Shown here piece after piece: positions 13,589-19,412 of a DNA stretch of 19,412 nt. Under the pieces are notes generated by a model that worked only from the letters and a program-made list of their open reading frames with translations, was not told the origin of the DNA and did not search any database. Origin of the DNA: CAYYNP01 sp964472545 (lineage in GTDB: Bacteria; Planctomycetota; Planctomycetia; Pirellulales; Thermoguttaceae); assembly GCA_964472545.1 (NCBI GenBank), contig CAYYNP010000197.1:1-19412 (forward strand). Reading direction: 5' to 3'. Made by a program: the position numbers and the translations under genes. Each line of letters opens with the position of its first letter. Within the stretch, counting starts at the first letter, position 1.

Positions 13589-13597
13589 GTATTACCC
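13577..13597. promoter_or_regulatory. 21-bp operator-like palindrome
   Basis: GGGTGATACA (13577-13586) and TGTATTACCC (13588-13597) are inverted repeats matching at 9 of 10 positions around a single central A. The site ends 32 bp before the RHH regulator start and overlaps the candidate -10 box, so autoregulation by that protein is the simplest reading. Confidence 0.65.
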
Positions 13598-13629
13598 AAA
13601 CGCAATGCACTCGGCAATCGGACCGGACG

Positions 13630-13914
13630 ATGAACGGCAAGAGAAAACAGGACACCGTGACCTTCAAGGTGGACCCCCCGCTTTGGGAGGCCCTACAAGG
13701 CATCCCGAACCGGTCGGAGTTCATCCGTTCGGCAATCCTCTCGGCATTGGACGGGGCGTGCCCCCTTTGTCGGGGTACAGGCAACCTCACGCCCGATCAG
13801 CGAAAGCACTGGGACACCTTTGCCAGGACCCACAATCTGGCGGAGTGCGACGACTGTCATGCCGTCCATTTGGTGTGCGCTGCCGACGCCGACATATTGC
13901 ACGACGGGTCTTGA
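13630..13914 (+). CDS. Ribbon-helix-helix regulator with Cys/His metal-binding-like tail
   Basis: This 94-residue protein has an N-terminal ribbon-helix-helix (MetJ/Arc/CopG-type) DNA-binding region: strand DTVTFKV (8-14), helix PPLWEALQGI, turn PNRSEF, and helix IRSAILSAL (28-40). The rest is a small knuckle-like domain with C44-P-L-C47 and C73-D-D-C76-H77, plus H80 and C83, well placed to bind one metal ion, probably zinc. It would act as a dimeric repressor in the cytoplasm. ATG 13630 is chosen because the RHH strand begins at once after it and the operator-like palindrome lies 32 bp upstream; the longer in-frame ORF back to 13366 overlaps the previous gene. It is followed by a His-rich membrane protein 52 nt away. 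Which metal it senses is not shown. Confidence 0.75.
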   Translation: MNGKRKQDTVTFKVDPPLWEALQGIPNRSEFIRSAILSALDGACPLCRGTGNLTPDQRKHWDTFARTHNLAECDDCHAVHLVCAADADILHDGS

Positions 13915-13966
13915 CGCTGCCGCTTTCCGCCGGGCCACCGCCGCAACCTCCCGAAGACAACCGTTG

Positions 13967-14680
13967 ATGCACGACCGCCCACACACACATCGCAGCCTGC
14001 TCGGAGGCATCGGCCATGAACTGAAGGCCCACGCGCCCTTCACGCTGGCCGGCTCGCTGACGGGCGTGGCCTTGATGGTGGTGATGTTCTACATGCACGT
14101 GCCGGCGGAATCGTCGGAGATGCTCTTCGAGTGGGTGTTTCATCCGGCCCACGTCTTTCTCAGCGCGTTGGTCACCGCCGGTCTCTACCGGCTCTACGGA
14201 CGCGGCGGTTTGCTGGCCACGGTCGTGGTGGCCTACGTCGGCAGCATCGGCATCGCCACGCTCAGCGATTGCGTTATTCCCTACGCCGGCGAGTCGCTAC
14301 TGGGGTTGTTGCAGGATTGCGAGCCGCTGCACCAATGCGACCACCCGCACGATCACGCCGGCCACGCAGTTCACGCCCACGTACACCCCGGCTTCCTGGA
14401 GATGTGGTGGCTGATCAACCCGCTGGTTCTTGGCGGGATCGCCTTGGCCTGCGTCTGGCCGAGGACGCGATTCTCCCACGCCGGCCACGTCTTGCTGAGC
14501 ACCTGGGCGTCGTTGTTCCACTTCACCATGGCGCTGGACGGCCATCTCGATCTGCTGGCGGTTGGCGTCGTGGCGGTGTTCCTGTTCCTGGCCGTGTGGA
14601 TTCCCTGCTGCACGAGCGATATCGTGTTTCCCATGCTGTTGGCCAAGCCGCGGACCCGTGAAGGGGAGGATTGCTCATGA
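13967..14680 (+). CDS. His-rich polytopic membrane protein, candidate metal permease
   Basis: This 237-residue protein has about six predicted membrane segments (near 25-45, 60-77, 81-99, 148-163, 172-190 and 195-213). A loop at 117-140 is rich in His and Cys (CEPLHQCDHPHDHAGHAVHA). Polar Cys and Asp residues sit at membrane edges: SDCVIP at 100-105 and IPCCTSD at 212-218. The N-terminus also carries His (HDRPHTHRS). Such loops are common in zinc, nickel and cobalt transporters. I do not recognise a named family, so transport is inferred from topology, His content and the metal-type regulator just upstream. The start is set at ATG 13967 because the longer ORF runs back through the regulator gene. 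Its stop overlaps the next start in an ATGA, so the hydrolase is translationally coupled to it. Confidence 0.75.
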   Translation: MHDRPHTHRSLLGGIGHELKAHAPFTLAGSLTGVALMVVMFYMHVPAESSEMLFEWVFHPAHVFLSALVTAGLYRLYGRGGLLATVVVAYVGSIGIATLSDCVIPYAGESLLGLLQDCEPLHQCDHPHDHAGHAVHAHVHPGFLEMWWLINPLVLGGIALACVWPRTRFSHAGHVLLSTWASLFHFTMALDGHLDLLAVGVVAVFLFLAVWIPCCTSDIVFPMLLAKPRTREGEDCS

Positions 14681-15765
14681 TCGATCGCGTGTCGGCCGTA
14701 TTGCCGGTTCCCGTCGGCAGGCGAGTCGGTGTCCTTCTGCTGGCGGCAATCGCCGGCGTCGGCTGCTTGACGGATCGAGCCCATGGCCAACTCGACCTCG
14801 GTAAGCTGCCGCTGCCCACCATGGGCGGAAAACAGTTCTGGGCCGACGAGTTCTTCTTCCACCAGTGGCGGATCCAACGCAACGCCCTCAACGGCGAGTG
14901 CCGCCTGCTCGACGCACACAACTTCCGCCACGCCTCGGGCACGTTCGCCGAGTGTCGGGCCGAACTCCGGCAGATTGCCCAACGCGAGAAACTCCCACCG
15001 ATGAAAGGCAAGGCCGTGATCGTATTGCACGGCCTCTTCCGCAGCCGCTCGTCGATGAGCGGGCTCGGCAAGTTTCTCGAAGAGAAAGGCGGGTATACCG
15101 TCTTCAACGTGGGATACCCCAGCACCCGACGCGACGTGGGCGGACACGCCCGCTCGCTGGCGCGGATTATCGAGAACCTCGACGGCATCGAAGAGATCAA
15201 CTTCGTCGCCCACAGCATGGGCAACATCGTGGTACGACACTATCTGGCCGACCGGCAACGGCGGCAATCGCTCGCCCGGGCGGCTCGAGCGAAGACCGGC
15301 GACGATCGTGCCGAGAAGACAACACCACGCATCAACCGCTTCGTGATGCTGGCCCCGCCAAACCACGGTTCGCTGATCGCGTTGACGCTGGCGGAGAACA
15401 AGTTGCTGAAGGCCGTCACCGGCGACACCGTGCGCCAAGTCGGCGCCGGCTGGGCCGAATTGCAGGGTCGCCTGGGCACGCCCAATATCGAGTTCGCCAT
15501 CATCGCCGGCGGCAAAGGTGACGGCGAAGGATTCAATCCGCTCTTGCCCGGCGACGACGACCTCACGGTCACCGTCGCCAGCACGCGATTGGCCGGGGCG
15601 CGAGATTTCTTGCGGCTGCCGGTGACGCATATGAACCTGATGAACGACCCGCGTGTCCAGCAATGCGCGCTGCGGTTCCTTCAGCACGGGCATTTCGTTT
15701 CCGCTGCCCGACGCCAACCCATCGCAAAGTCCGGCGAACAACCCGCCGAACGGCCCGACCGCTGA
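14677..15765 (+). CDS. Secreted alpha/beta hydrolase, lipase/esterase-like
   Basis: This 362-residue protein starts at ATG 14677, overlapping the previous stop by 4 nt (ATGA), with AAGGGGAGGA (14661-14670) as RBS. An N-terminal hydrophobic stretch (VGVLLLAAIAGVGCL, residues 17-31) is a signal peptide, possibly a lipobox (GVGC, Cys30). The core has an oxyanion motif VIVLHGLFRS (HG at 118-119), a nucleophile elbow VAHSMGN (S180), an acid in LLPGDDDLTV (D293-295) and a catalytic His in VTHMNLMND (H318). This is the arrangement of triacylglycerol lipase or PGAP1-like esterases. The substrate is unknown. Coupling to a His-rich membrane protein and a metal-type regulator is unusual for a lipase and suggests a shared envelope role. 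Confidence 0.82.
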   Translation: MIDRVSAVLPVPVGRRVGVLLLAAIAGVGCLTDRAHGQLDLGKLPLPTMGGKQFWADEFFFHQWRIQRNALNGECRLLDAHNFRHASGTFAECRAELRQIAQREKLPPMKGKAVIVLHGLFRSRSSMSGLGKFLEEKGGYTVFNVGYPSTRRDVGGHARSLARIIENLDGIEEINFVAHSMGNIVVRHYLADRQRRQSLARAARAKTGDDRAEKTTPRINRFVMLAPPNHGSLIALTLAENKLLKAVTGDTVRQVGAGWAELQGRLGTPNIEFAIIAGGKGDGEGFNPLLPGDDDLTVTVASTRLAGARDFLRLPVTHMNLMNDPRVQQCALRFLQHGHFVSAARRQPIAKSGEQPAERPDR

Positions 15766-15816
15766 CGACCAACGGGCGATGACCGACGGGCACACGTCGA
15801 AAGGGCCGAACGAGCA

Positions 15817-16284
15817 ATGACAAGCCAGGCAAGTCCCGAGCGCGGCCGGATCGCCGGTGTGGACTACGGCACGGTGCGGATCGGGATCGCGCTGTCGGAC
15901 CCCGGCCGGACGATCGCCAGCCCAATGGAGAACTACACCCGCCGCGGTGTCGACCAAGACGCCGCCCGATTCCGGCGGTTGGTGGCCGAGGAAGACGTTA
16001 CGCTATTCGTGGTCGGCCTGCCCGTACATCTCGACGGCAACGAGAGTCAGAAATCGCTGGAAGCCCGGCAGTTTGGCGGTTGGCTGGCCGACGCGACGGG
16101 CGTGCCGGTGGAGTATTTCGACGAGCGTTTCACCAGCATTGAGGCCGAGCAATCCCTCTGGGGGGCAAACCTCACCCATAAACGCCGCAAAAAGCGCCGC
16201 GACATGGTTGCCGCCCAGATGATGCTCGCCGGGTACCTGGAGTCGAACAGGAAGGGAGACGACCGTCCTGAATCGCTGGACTAG
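15817..16284 (+). CDS. ruvX: Putative pre-16S rRNA nuclease / Holliday junction resolvase homologue (YqgF/RuvX)
   Basis: This 155-residue protein has the RNase-H-like fold signature of the YqgF family: GVDYGTVRIGIALSD (residues 14-28, catalytic D16), VVGLPVHLDGNESQK (65-79), EYFDERFTSIEAE (99-111) and a late Asp in RRDMVAAQMML (D129). Family members are conserved in bacteria and process the 5' end of 16S rRNA precursors; some are annotated as Holliday junction resolvases. Length is normal. It begins 51 nt after the hydrolase and may share its transcript. No strong RBS is evident. Confidence 0.93.
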   Translation: MTSQASPERGRIAGVDYGTVRIGIALSDPGRTIASPMENYTRRGVDQDAARFRRLVAEEDVTLFVVGLPVHLDGNESQKSLEARQFGGWLADATGVPVEYFDERFTSIEAEQSLWGANLTHKRRKKRRDMVAAQMMLAGYLESNRKGDDRPESLD

Positions 16285-16384
16285 CCCCCCTTTGGTGTGT
16301 TCTGCGGAGCAAAACTGATAAGGGTCGCCCCAGGCAGCGGTCGGGCCGGCCGATTTCGGATCGCGAAACCCACGGGCCCCCCGT

Positions 16385-16412
16385 TTGACACTCCGCAGCC
16401 GCTCGGTAGAAT
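16385..16412 (+). promoter_or_regulatory. Sigma-70-like promoter upstream of tRNA-Ile
   Basis: A perfect TTGACA (16385-16390), a 16-nt spacer and TAGAAT (16407-16412) make the strongest promoter match in the window. Transcription would start near 16419 and read a leader of about 120 nt with short GC hairpins (including GGCCGG/CCGGCC at 16478-16496) before the tRNA at 16540. Confidence 0.65.
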
Positions 16413-16539
16413 ACAGCCCCTGTATCGAGTGAGCCCTGTAGAATGTGAGTTCGTGCGGGGCGAACACGCCCACGGAAGGCCGGTCAAGACCCGGCCGCGT
16501 AGAAGGTGCTATCTTTCTGATACGGACCGGTTATGAGCC

Positions 16540-16614
16540 GGGTGCATAGCTCAGTTGGTTTAGAGCGCGTCCCTGATAAGGACGAGGTCCGAGGTTCGAA
16601 TCCTCGTGCACCCA
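16540..16614 (+). tRNA. tRNA-Ile (anticodon GAT)
   Basis: A complete cloverleaf can be drawn: 7-bp acceptor stem GGGTGCA (16540-16546) with TGCACCC (16607-16613) and discriminator A; D arm GCTC/GAGC; anticodon stem CGTCC/GGACG with loop CTGATAA, anticodon GAT at 16575-16577; and T arm CGAGG-TTCGAAT-CCTCG. The 3' CCA is not encoded. It stands alone, not in an rRNA operon, with an integrase 125 nt downstream. Confidence 0.97.
16591..16614 (+). other. Candidate attachment site (attL) at the tRNA-Ile 3' end
   Basis: Tyrosine integrases next to tRNA genes usually recombine within the T-arm and 3' acceptor segment, here starting GAGGTTCGAATCCTCG. The integrase at 16740 points away from the intact tRNA, as at the tRNA-side end of an integrated element. 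No second copy of this segment is seen in the window, so the far end lies beyond 19412. Inferred from context. Confidence 0.45.
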
Positions 16615-16651
16615 CTTGTTCTAAGTCTCGCCGAATCTTGGTGTTAGATAC

Positions 16652-16668
16652 CTGCCGACGGTCGGCAG
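16652..16668. promoter_or_regulatory. Palindrome between tRNA-Ile and integrase
   Basis: CTGCCGAC (16652-16659) and GTCGGCAG (16661-16668) are perfect inverted repeats around one base. With such a short centre it is more likely a protein-binding site than an RNA hairpin. It could be an arm site or regulator site of the integrated element. Confidence 0.4.
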
Positions 16669-16690
16669 TGCGGCCTGAAATCTGAGAGCC

Positions 16691-16710
16691 AAAACGGTAC
16701 ATACCGTTTT
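16691..16710. promoter_or_regulatory. Palindrome just upstream of the integrase
   Basis: AAAACGGTA (16691-16699) and TACCGTTTT (16702-16710) are perfect arms around CA. It ends 29 bp before the integrase start. It could be an operator for the integrase promoter, or an A/T-flanked bidirectional terminator isolating the tRNA from the element. Confidence 0.5.
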
Positions 16711-16739
16711 GCGCCCCTCCCGCTCAGGAGACCGCACAG

Positions 16740-17918
16740 ATGCCGAAACTTCTTCACGCGACCCCCAAGTACCGGAAACACCGCGCCTCTGGACAAGCTG
16801 TCGTAGCAATTGGGGGTACGGACCACTATCTTGGTCCCTACCGTAGTAAGGCGAGTCGGATCGAATATGACCGACTCATCGCCGAATGGCTGGCCAACGG
16901 TCGTCAGGCCACAGTGAGCACGGCCCAAAGGCACGATCTGACCGTGGCGGAAGTGCTCGCGCGCTACTGGCAGTTCGCTGAGCAGCACTACCGCAAAGAC
17001 GGGAAGCCCACCAGTACCTTGGGGGATATCCGGCGCGCTCTCAGCGTCGTTCGGCGGCTCTACGGCCACACGCCGGCACAGGATTTCGGCCCACTCGCAC
17101 TCAAAGCGGTACGCCAGAAAATGGTCGAGAGCGGCGTGTGCCGAGACACGGTCAACAAACGCACCCGCACCATCAAGCGCGTCTTCAGGTGGTCGGTGGC
17201 GGAGGAACTCCTTCCGCCGGCCGTATATCACGGTCTGTCGACCGTCGAGGCGCTGCAACGAGGCCGTACGCCGGCACCGGAATCCGAGGGAGTCGCCCCG
17301 ATCCCCGAGGCAACCATCCAGGCAACCCTGGCTCATCTTGCACCGATCGTGGCAGACATGGTCGCCTTTCAGCGTCTGACGGGTGCCCGGCCTAGCGAGG
17401 TCTGTATCATCCGCCCATGCGATGTCGACCGTTCTGGCGACGTGTGGTCCTACCGCCCGGCGGATCACAAGATGGCCCATCATGGCCGCAAACGGATTGT
17501 CTTCATTGGCCCTAAGGCGCAAGACATTCTTCGGCCCTATCTGCTGCGAGAAGGCGAGTCGTATTGCTTTAGTCCTCGGGAATCGGAGCAGAAGCGCCGA
17601 GCGAAACAGAGGGTTCAGCGGAAGACGAAAGTCCAGCCTTCCCAATTGAATCGACGAAAGCGAAATCCCAAGAGGAAAGTTGGATCGCACTACACGCGTG
17701 ACAGCTACCGTCGTGCGATCCACCGGGCGTGCGACAGCGCCGGCGTGGAACGCTGGGGCCCGAACCGACTTCGGCATAGTTGTGGCACGGAGGTCCGGCA
17801 GAGGTTCGGCCTAGAGGCCGCACAAGTGACCTTGGGGCATGCGACAGCCGACATCACTCAAGTCTACGCGGAACGCGACGAGGAACTGGCACGCGCCGTC
17901 ATGCGGAAGATTGGCTAG
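16740..17918 (+). CDS. Tyrosine-type site-specific integrase
   Basis: This 392-residue protein has the layout of phage and ICE integrases. It has a basic N-terminal arm-binding segment (1-45), a core-binding SAM-like domain (about 65-165, LTVAEVLARYWQFAEQHYRK) and a C-terminal catalytic domain. Active-site residues visible: R217 in TGARPSEV, K244, R345 and H346 in NRLRHSCGT (Asn replaces the first His of the usual H-x-L-R-H), H367 in LGHAT and the nucleophile Y376 in ITQVYAERD. A basic insert (283-315, rich in K and R) lies before the R-H box and is longer than usual. AGGAG (16726-16730) is a good RBS. Facing away from tRNA-Ile, it marks the end of an integrated element whose cargo follows. 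Confidence 0.95.
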   Translation: MPKLLHATPKYRKHRASGQAVVAIGGTDHYLGPYRSKASRIEYDRLIAEWLANGRQATVSTAQRHDLTVAEVLARYWQFAEQHYRKDGKPTSTLGDIRRALSVVRRLYGHTPAQDFGPLALKAVRQKMVESGVCRDTVNKRTRTIKRVFRWSVAEELLPPAVYHGLSTVEALQRGRTPAPESEGVAPIPEATIQATLAHLAPIVADMVAFQRLTGARPSEVCIIRPCDVDRSGDVWSYRPADHKMAHHGRKRIVFIGPKAQDILRPYLLREGESYCFSPRESEQKRRAKQRVQRKTKVQPSQLNRRKRNPKRKVGSHYTRDSYRRAIHRACDSAGVERWGPNRLRHSCGTEVRQRFGLEAAQVTLGHATADITQVYAERDEELARAVMRKIG

Positions 17919-17944
17919 TTGGAATCTGACCGCAGACAGATAAC

Positions 17945-17985
17945 GGGACTCTCGTGCCAACGTAACGGTAGCCGGGAGTCCCTTT
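17945..17985 (+). terminator. Putative terminator after the integrase
   Basis: GGGACTC (17945-17951) and GAGTCCC (17976-17982) form a 7-bp stem followed by TTT. The loop is 24 nt and the T-run short, so strength is moderate. It starts 26 nt after the integrase stop and separates it from the next gene. Confidence 0.5.
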
Positions 17986-18033
17986 CTGCATAAGGGAAAG
18001 TCAATCCGCTGGCCGGACGGAGGAGAACGTTAG

Positions 18034-18864
18034 ATGCCCAAACTGCAATGCAAGCACCGTGGTGAGCAAATCTCGGTCCGGCCCACGGACTTCGGCGATG
18101 CACCGGAATACGATTGCAGTCACCCGGACCATACTTCTTGTACGGCCGCAGAGTGTATCGGATGCGCGGACTGGCGGTCGGAGGATGAGGCGCCAAAAGA
18201 GGATCGCCTGCTGGAGCTGTATTCTATACTCGACGAACTGGATGACGAGGCAACGGAGCTGGAGGGGCTTTTAGAATCCGAGCAGGAGAGCCTTGGAGCA
18301 GGTCAGAGGTTGGATTGGGACGCTTTCGCACCCGAATTACACCGTCTAGAGGGCTTGTTGGGGCACTACTTGCTACGAGAACCTTTCGGAGTGGACCTCG
18401 GGGGCTTTCGCAAGGCCGTCGAATCGATCAAAGCAGCCTATGCAATCGGATACGGACGCTCTGGTCGGCGGACTCTCGCAAGAACTCGAAGGGAATTGGA
18501 CAAGGCCATACAGATTCTCGTGGAGTCTCAGGTCATCCTGGGCGATCTGATGTGCCGGCTCGAAAAGGCAAAAGTCGGAGAGAAGACCGTCCTCGAATTG
18601 CACCAGGCGCGGCAGGTGAAGCCCGACGGGGAAATACCCGTCCTCGACGAGCTGGAGCGCGAAATACTTGACGCGTTGGATGGTGTCGCGATGACCGCAG
18701 ATAGACTCTGCGTTTCCCTGTCCGTCAGTCGCAGCACGCTGTTCGGGGGCAAGGACAAGCAAGGAGGCCTTCACGGACTTCGCAGGAAGGGCCTTATCAA
18801 GAACGACCGAAAGGTCGGCGGCTACTATCGGCCAGACGCGCCTCCGCGGCCGGAATCATACTGA
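18034..18864 (+). CDS. Uncharacterised element protein: Cys/His-rich N-terminus, helical middle, winged-helix C-terminus
   Basis: I do not recognise this 276-residue protein as a named family. Residues 6-47 carry C6, H8, C28, H30, H33, C36, C41 and C44, ending AAECIGCADWR, which suggests one or two metal-bound knuckles. Residues 56-190 are highly charged and helical (ELYSILDELDDEATELEGLL), probably coiled coil. Residues 203-266 look like a winged helix (LDELEREILDALDGVAMTAD, LCVSLSVSRSTLFGG, LRRKGLIKNDRKVGGYYR). A DNA-binding regulator of the integrated element is the likely role. The RBS GGAGGAG lies just before the ATG. It stands between the integrase and the excisionase-like gene, all on the plus strand. 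Confidence 0.75.
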   Translation: MPKLQCKHRGEQISVRPTDFGDAPEYDCSHPDHTSCTAAECIGCADWRSEDEAPKEDRLLELYSILDELDDEATELEGLLESEQESLGAGQRLDWDAFAPELHRLEGLLGHYLLREPFGVDLGGFRKAVESIKAAYAIGYGRSGRRTLARTRRELDKAIQILVESQVILGDLMCRLEKAKVGEKTVLELHQARQVKPDGEIPVLDELEREILDALDGVAMTADRLCVSLSVSRSTLFGGKDKQGGLHGLRRKGLIKNDRKVGGYYRPDAPPRPESY

Positions 18865-18945
18865 AGTCGAACTGAACTTTGGTGACATGTTGCATATCCT
18901 AGCGTGCAGTGACAGTTTCAATTGCCTGCACCTGAGGATACTGCG

Positions 18946-19251
18946 ATGCCGATTGACATCACCAAAGAGTCGCTTATTTCTTTGACCGAGGCGACGAAGC
19001 ACCTTCCGCGGCGCCGTCGTGGCAAGCGTCCGCACGTTTCGACACTCCACCGCTGGGCTTCGCGCGGCTGCAAGGGCGAGTATTTGGAGGTCGTGCAGGT
19101 CGGTGGCACCCGCTGCACCTCGATCCCGGCACTCGCGCGATTCTTTGACCGGCTTCGCAACCGGGAACACGACGCGCCGGAATCCGCCAGCCCAACACAC
19201 GAGGAGGCCGTCATCGAAGCCGATCGTGTCTTGGATTCGGCGGGAATCTAG
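18946..19251 (+). CDS. DUF1580-like small DNA-binding protein, excisionase-like
   Basis: This 101-residue protein reads SLTEATKHLPRRRRGKRPHV, STLHRWASRGCKGEYLEVVQ, VGGTRCTSIPALARFFDRLR. The order helix, basic P-RRRRGK turn, S-x-LHRW recognition helix, wing and closing helix is that of MerR/Xis-type winged helices, and the wording matches the planctomycete DUF1580 family as I know it. Excisionases of this fold bend DNA and direct integrases towards excision. GAGGA (18934-18938) lies 7 nt before ATG 18946; an upstream TTG at 18922 is less likely. A GTGCAG/CTGCAC inverted repeat lies just ahead. Position behind the integrase supports an excision or control role. Function of the family is not established. 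Confidence 0.85.
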   Translation: MPIDITKESLISLTEATKHLPRRRRGKRPHVSTLHRWASRGCKGEYLEVVQVGGTRCTSIPALARFFDRLRNREHDAPESASPTHEEAVIEADRVLDSAGI

Positions 19252-19300
19252 GAGTTCACGTGCATGGACATAGGGTATCGCTCCGCCGGGAGTCTCCGAC

Positions 19301-19412
19301 ATGGTCAATAACCCCCCCGCGCAAAGCAAACGGTCGCCGGCCGACAAGCCGGCACGGACGTCGACCCCACCCGCAACCGGCCGAAACGGCCGAAGAACGC
19401 GATCCGAGAAGG
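19301..19412 (+). CDS. Start of a further element gene, cut by the window end
   Basis: An ATG at 19301 with GGGAG (19288-19292) 8 nt before it opens a frame with no stop through 19412 (37 codons). The visible N-terminus is polar and basic (MVNNPPAQSKRSPADKPART, ending RTRSEK), a likely disordered leader. In tRNA-integrated elements a replication or primase protein often follows the excisionase-like gene, but nothing visible here identifies it. Confidence 0.5.
   Translation, partial: MVNNPPAQSKRSPADKPARTSTPPATGRNGRRTRSEK

Noticed and set aside
14371..15957. 528-codon minus-strand ORF
   Set aside because: It is antisense to the membrane protein, hydrolase and ruvX genes, with no recognisable domain and a biased composition.

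Overview
The window is high-GC DNA (about 65% in sampled core-gene lines) that best fits a planctomycete, probably of the Pirellulales type. The clues are a DUF1580-like small protein (a family largely confined to this phylum), several families of palindromic repeats between and inside genes, a Tat leader of the common planctomycete kind, and many stand-alone genes. The phylum is inferred from these features, not proven.

Layout. 1-640: a 42-residue orphan Tat signal-peptide ORF, then a small carboxymuconolactone decarboxylase/AhpD-like protein. 640-2930: an accessory patch of visibly lower GC. It holds a 145-bp inverted-repeat element, a stand-alone TIR-like protein of the CAP12/Pycsar-effector type, a 340-residue protein with a HEPN-type R-x4-H motif, and a truncated RAYT (REP-associated tyrosine transposase) that ends beside one arm of a REP-like palindrome. 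2932-7890: an FGGY sugar kinase (xylulokinase-like) and a secreted TPR protein on the minus strand, then a large secreted protein with glycoside-hydrolase-like features on the plus strand. 8161-12235 (minus): hypF-hypC-hypD, [NiFe]-hydrogenase maturation genes, with three REP-like palindromes read in frame inside hypF. 12456-16284 (plus): a saccharopine-dehydrogenase-like oxidoreductase; a ribbon-helix-helix regulator with a Cys/His tail behind a 21-bp operator-like palindrome; a His-rich membrane protein; a secreted alpha/beta hydrolase; and ruvX. 16540-16614: tRNA-Ile(GAT). 16740 to the end: a tyrosine integrase facing away from the tRNA, a Cys-rich winged-helix protein, a DUF1580 excisionase-like protein and the start of another gene. 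This is the left end of an integrated element that leaves the window.

How the parts relate. HypF makes the thiocarbamate group for the CN ligands, and HypC and HypD assemble the Fe(CN)2CO unit; the hydrogenase itself and hypA, hypB and hypE are not in the window. The RHH regulator, His-rich membrane protein and hydrolase look like one transcription unit, plausibly for metal homeostasis. The TIR-like and HEPN-like genes are co-directional and may form a small anti-phage module, which is inference.

The most notable signals are the TIR/HEPN pair, the REP-like elements that lengthen HypF by roughly 100 residues without breaking the frame, and the RAYT remnant touching the same repeat family.
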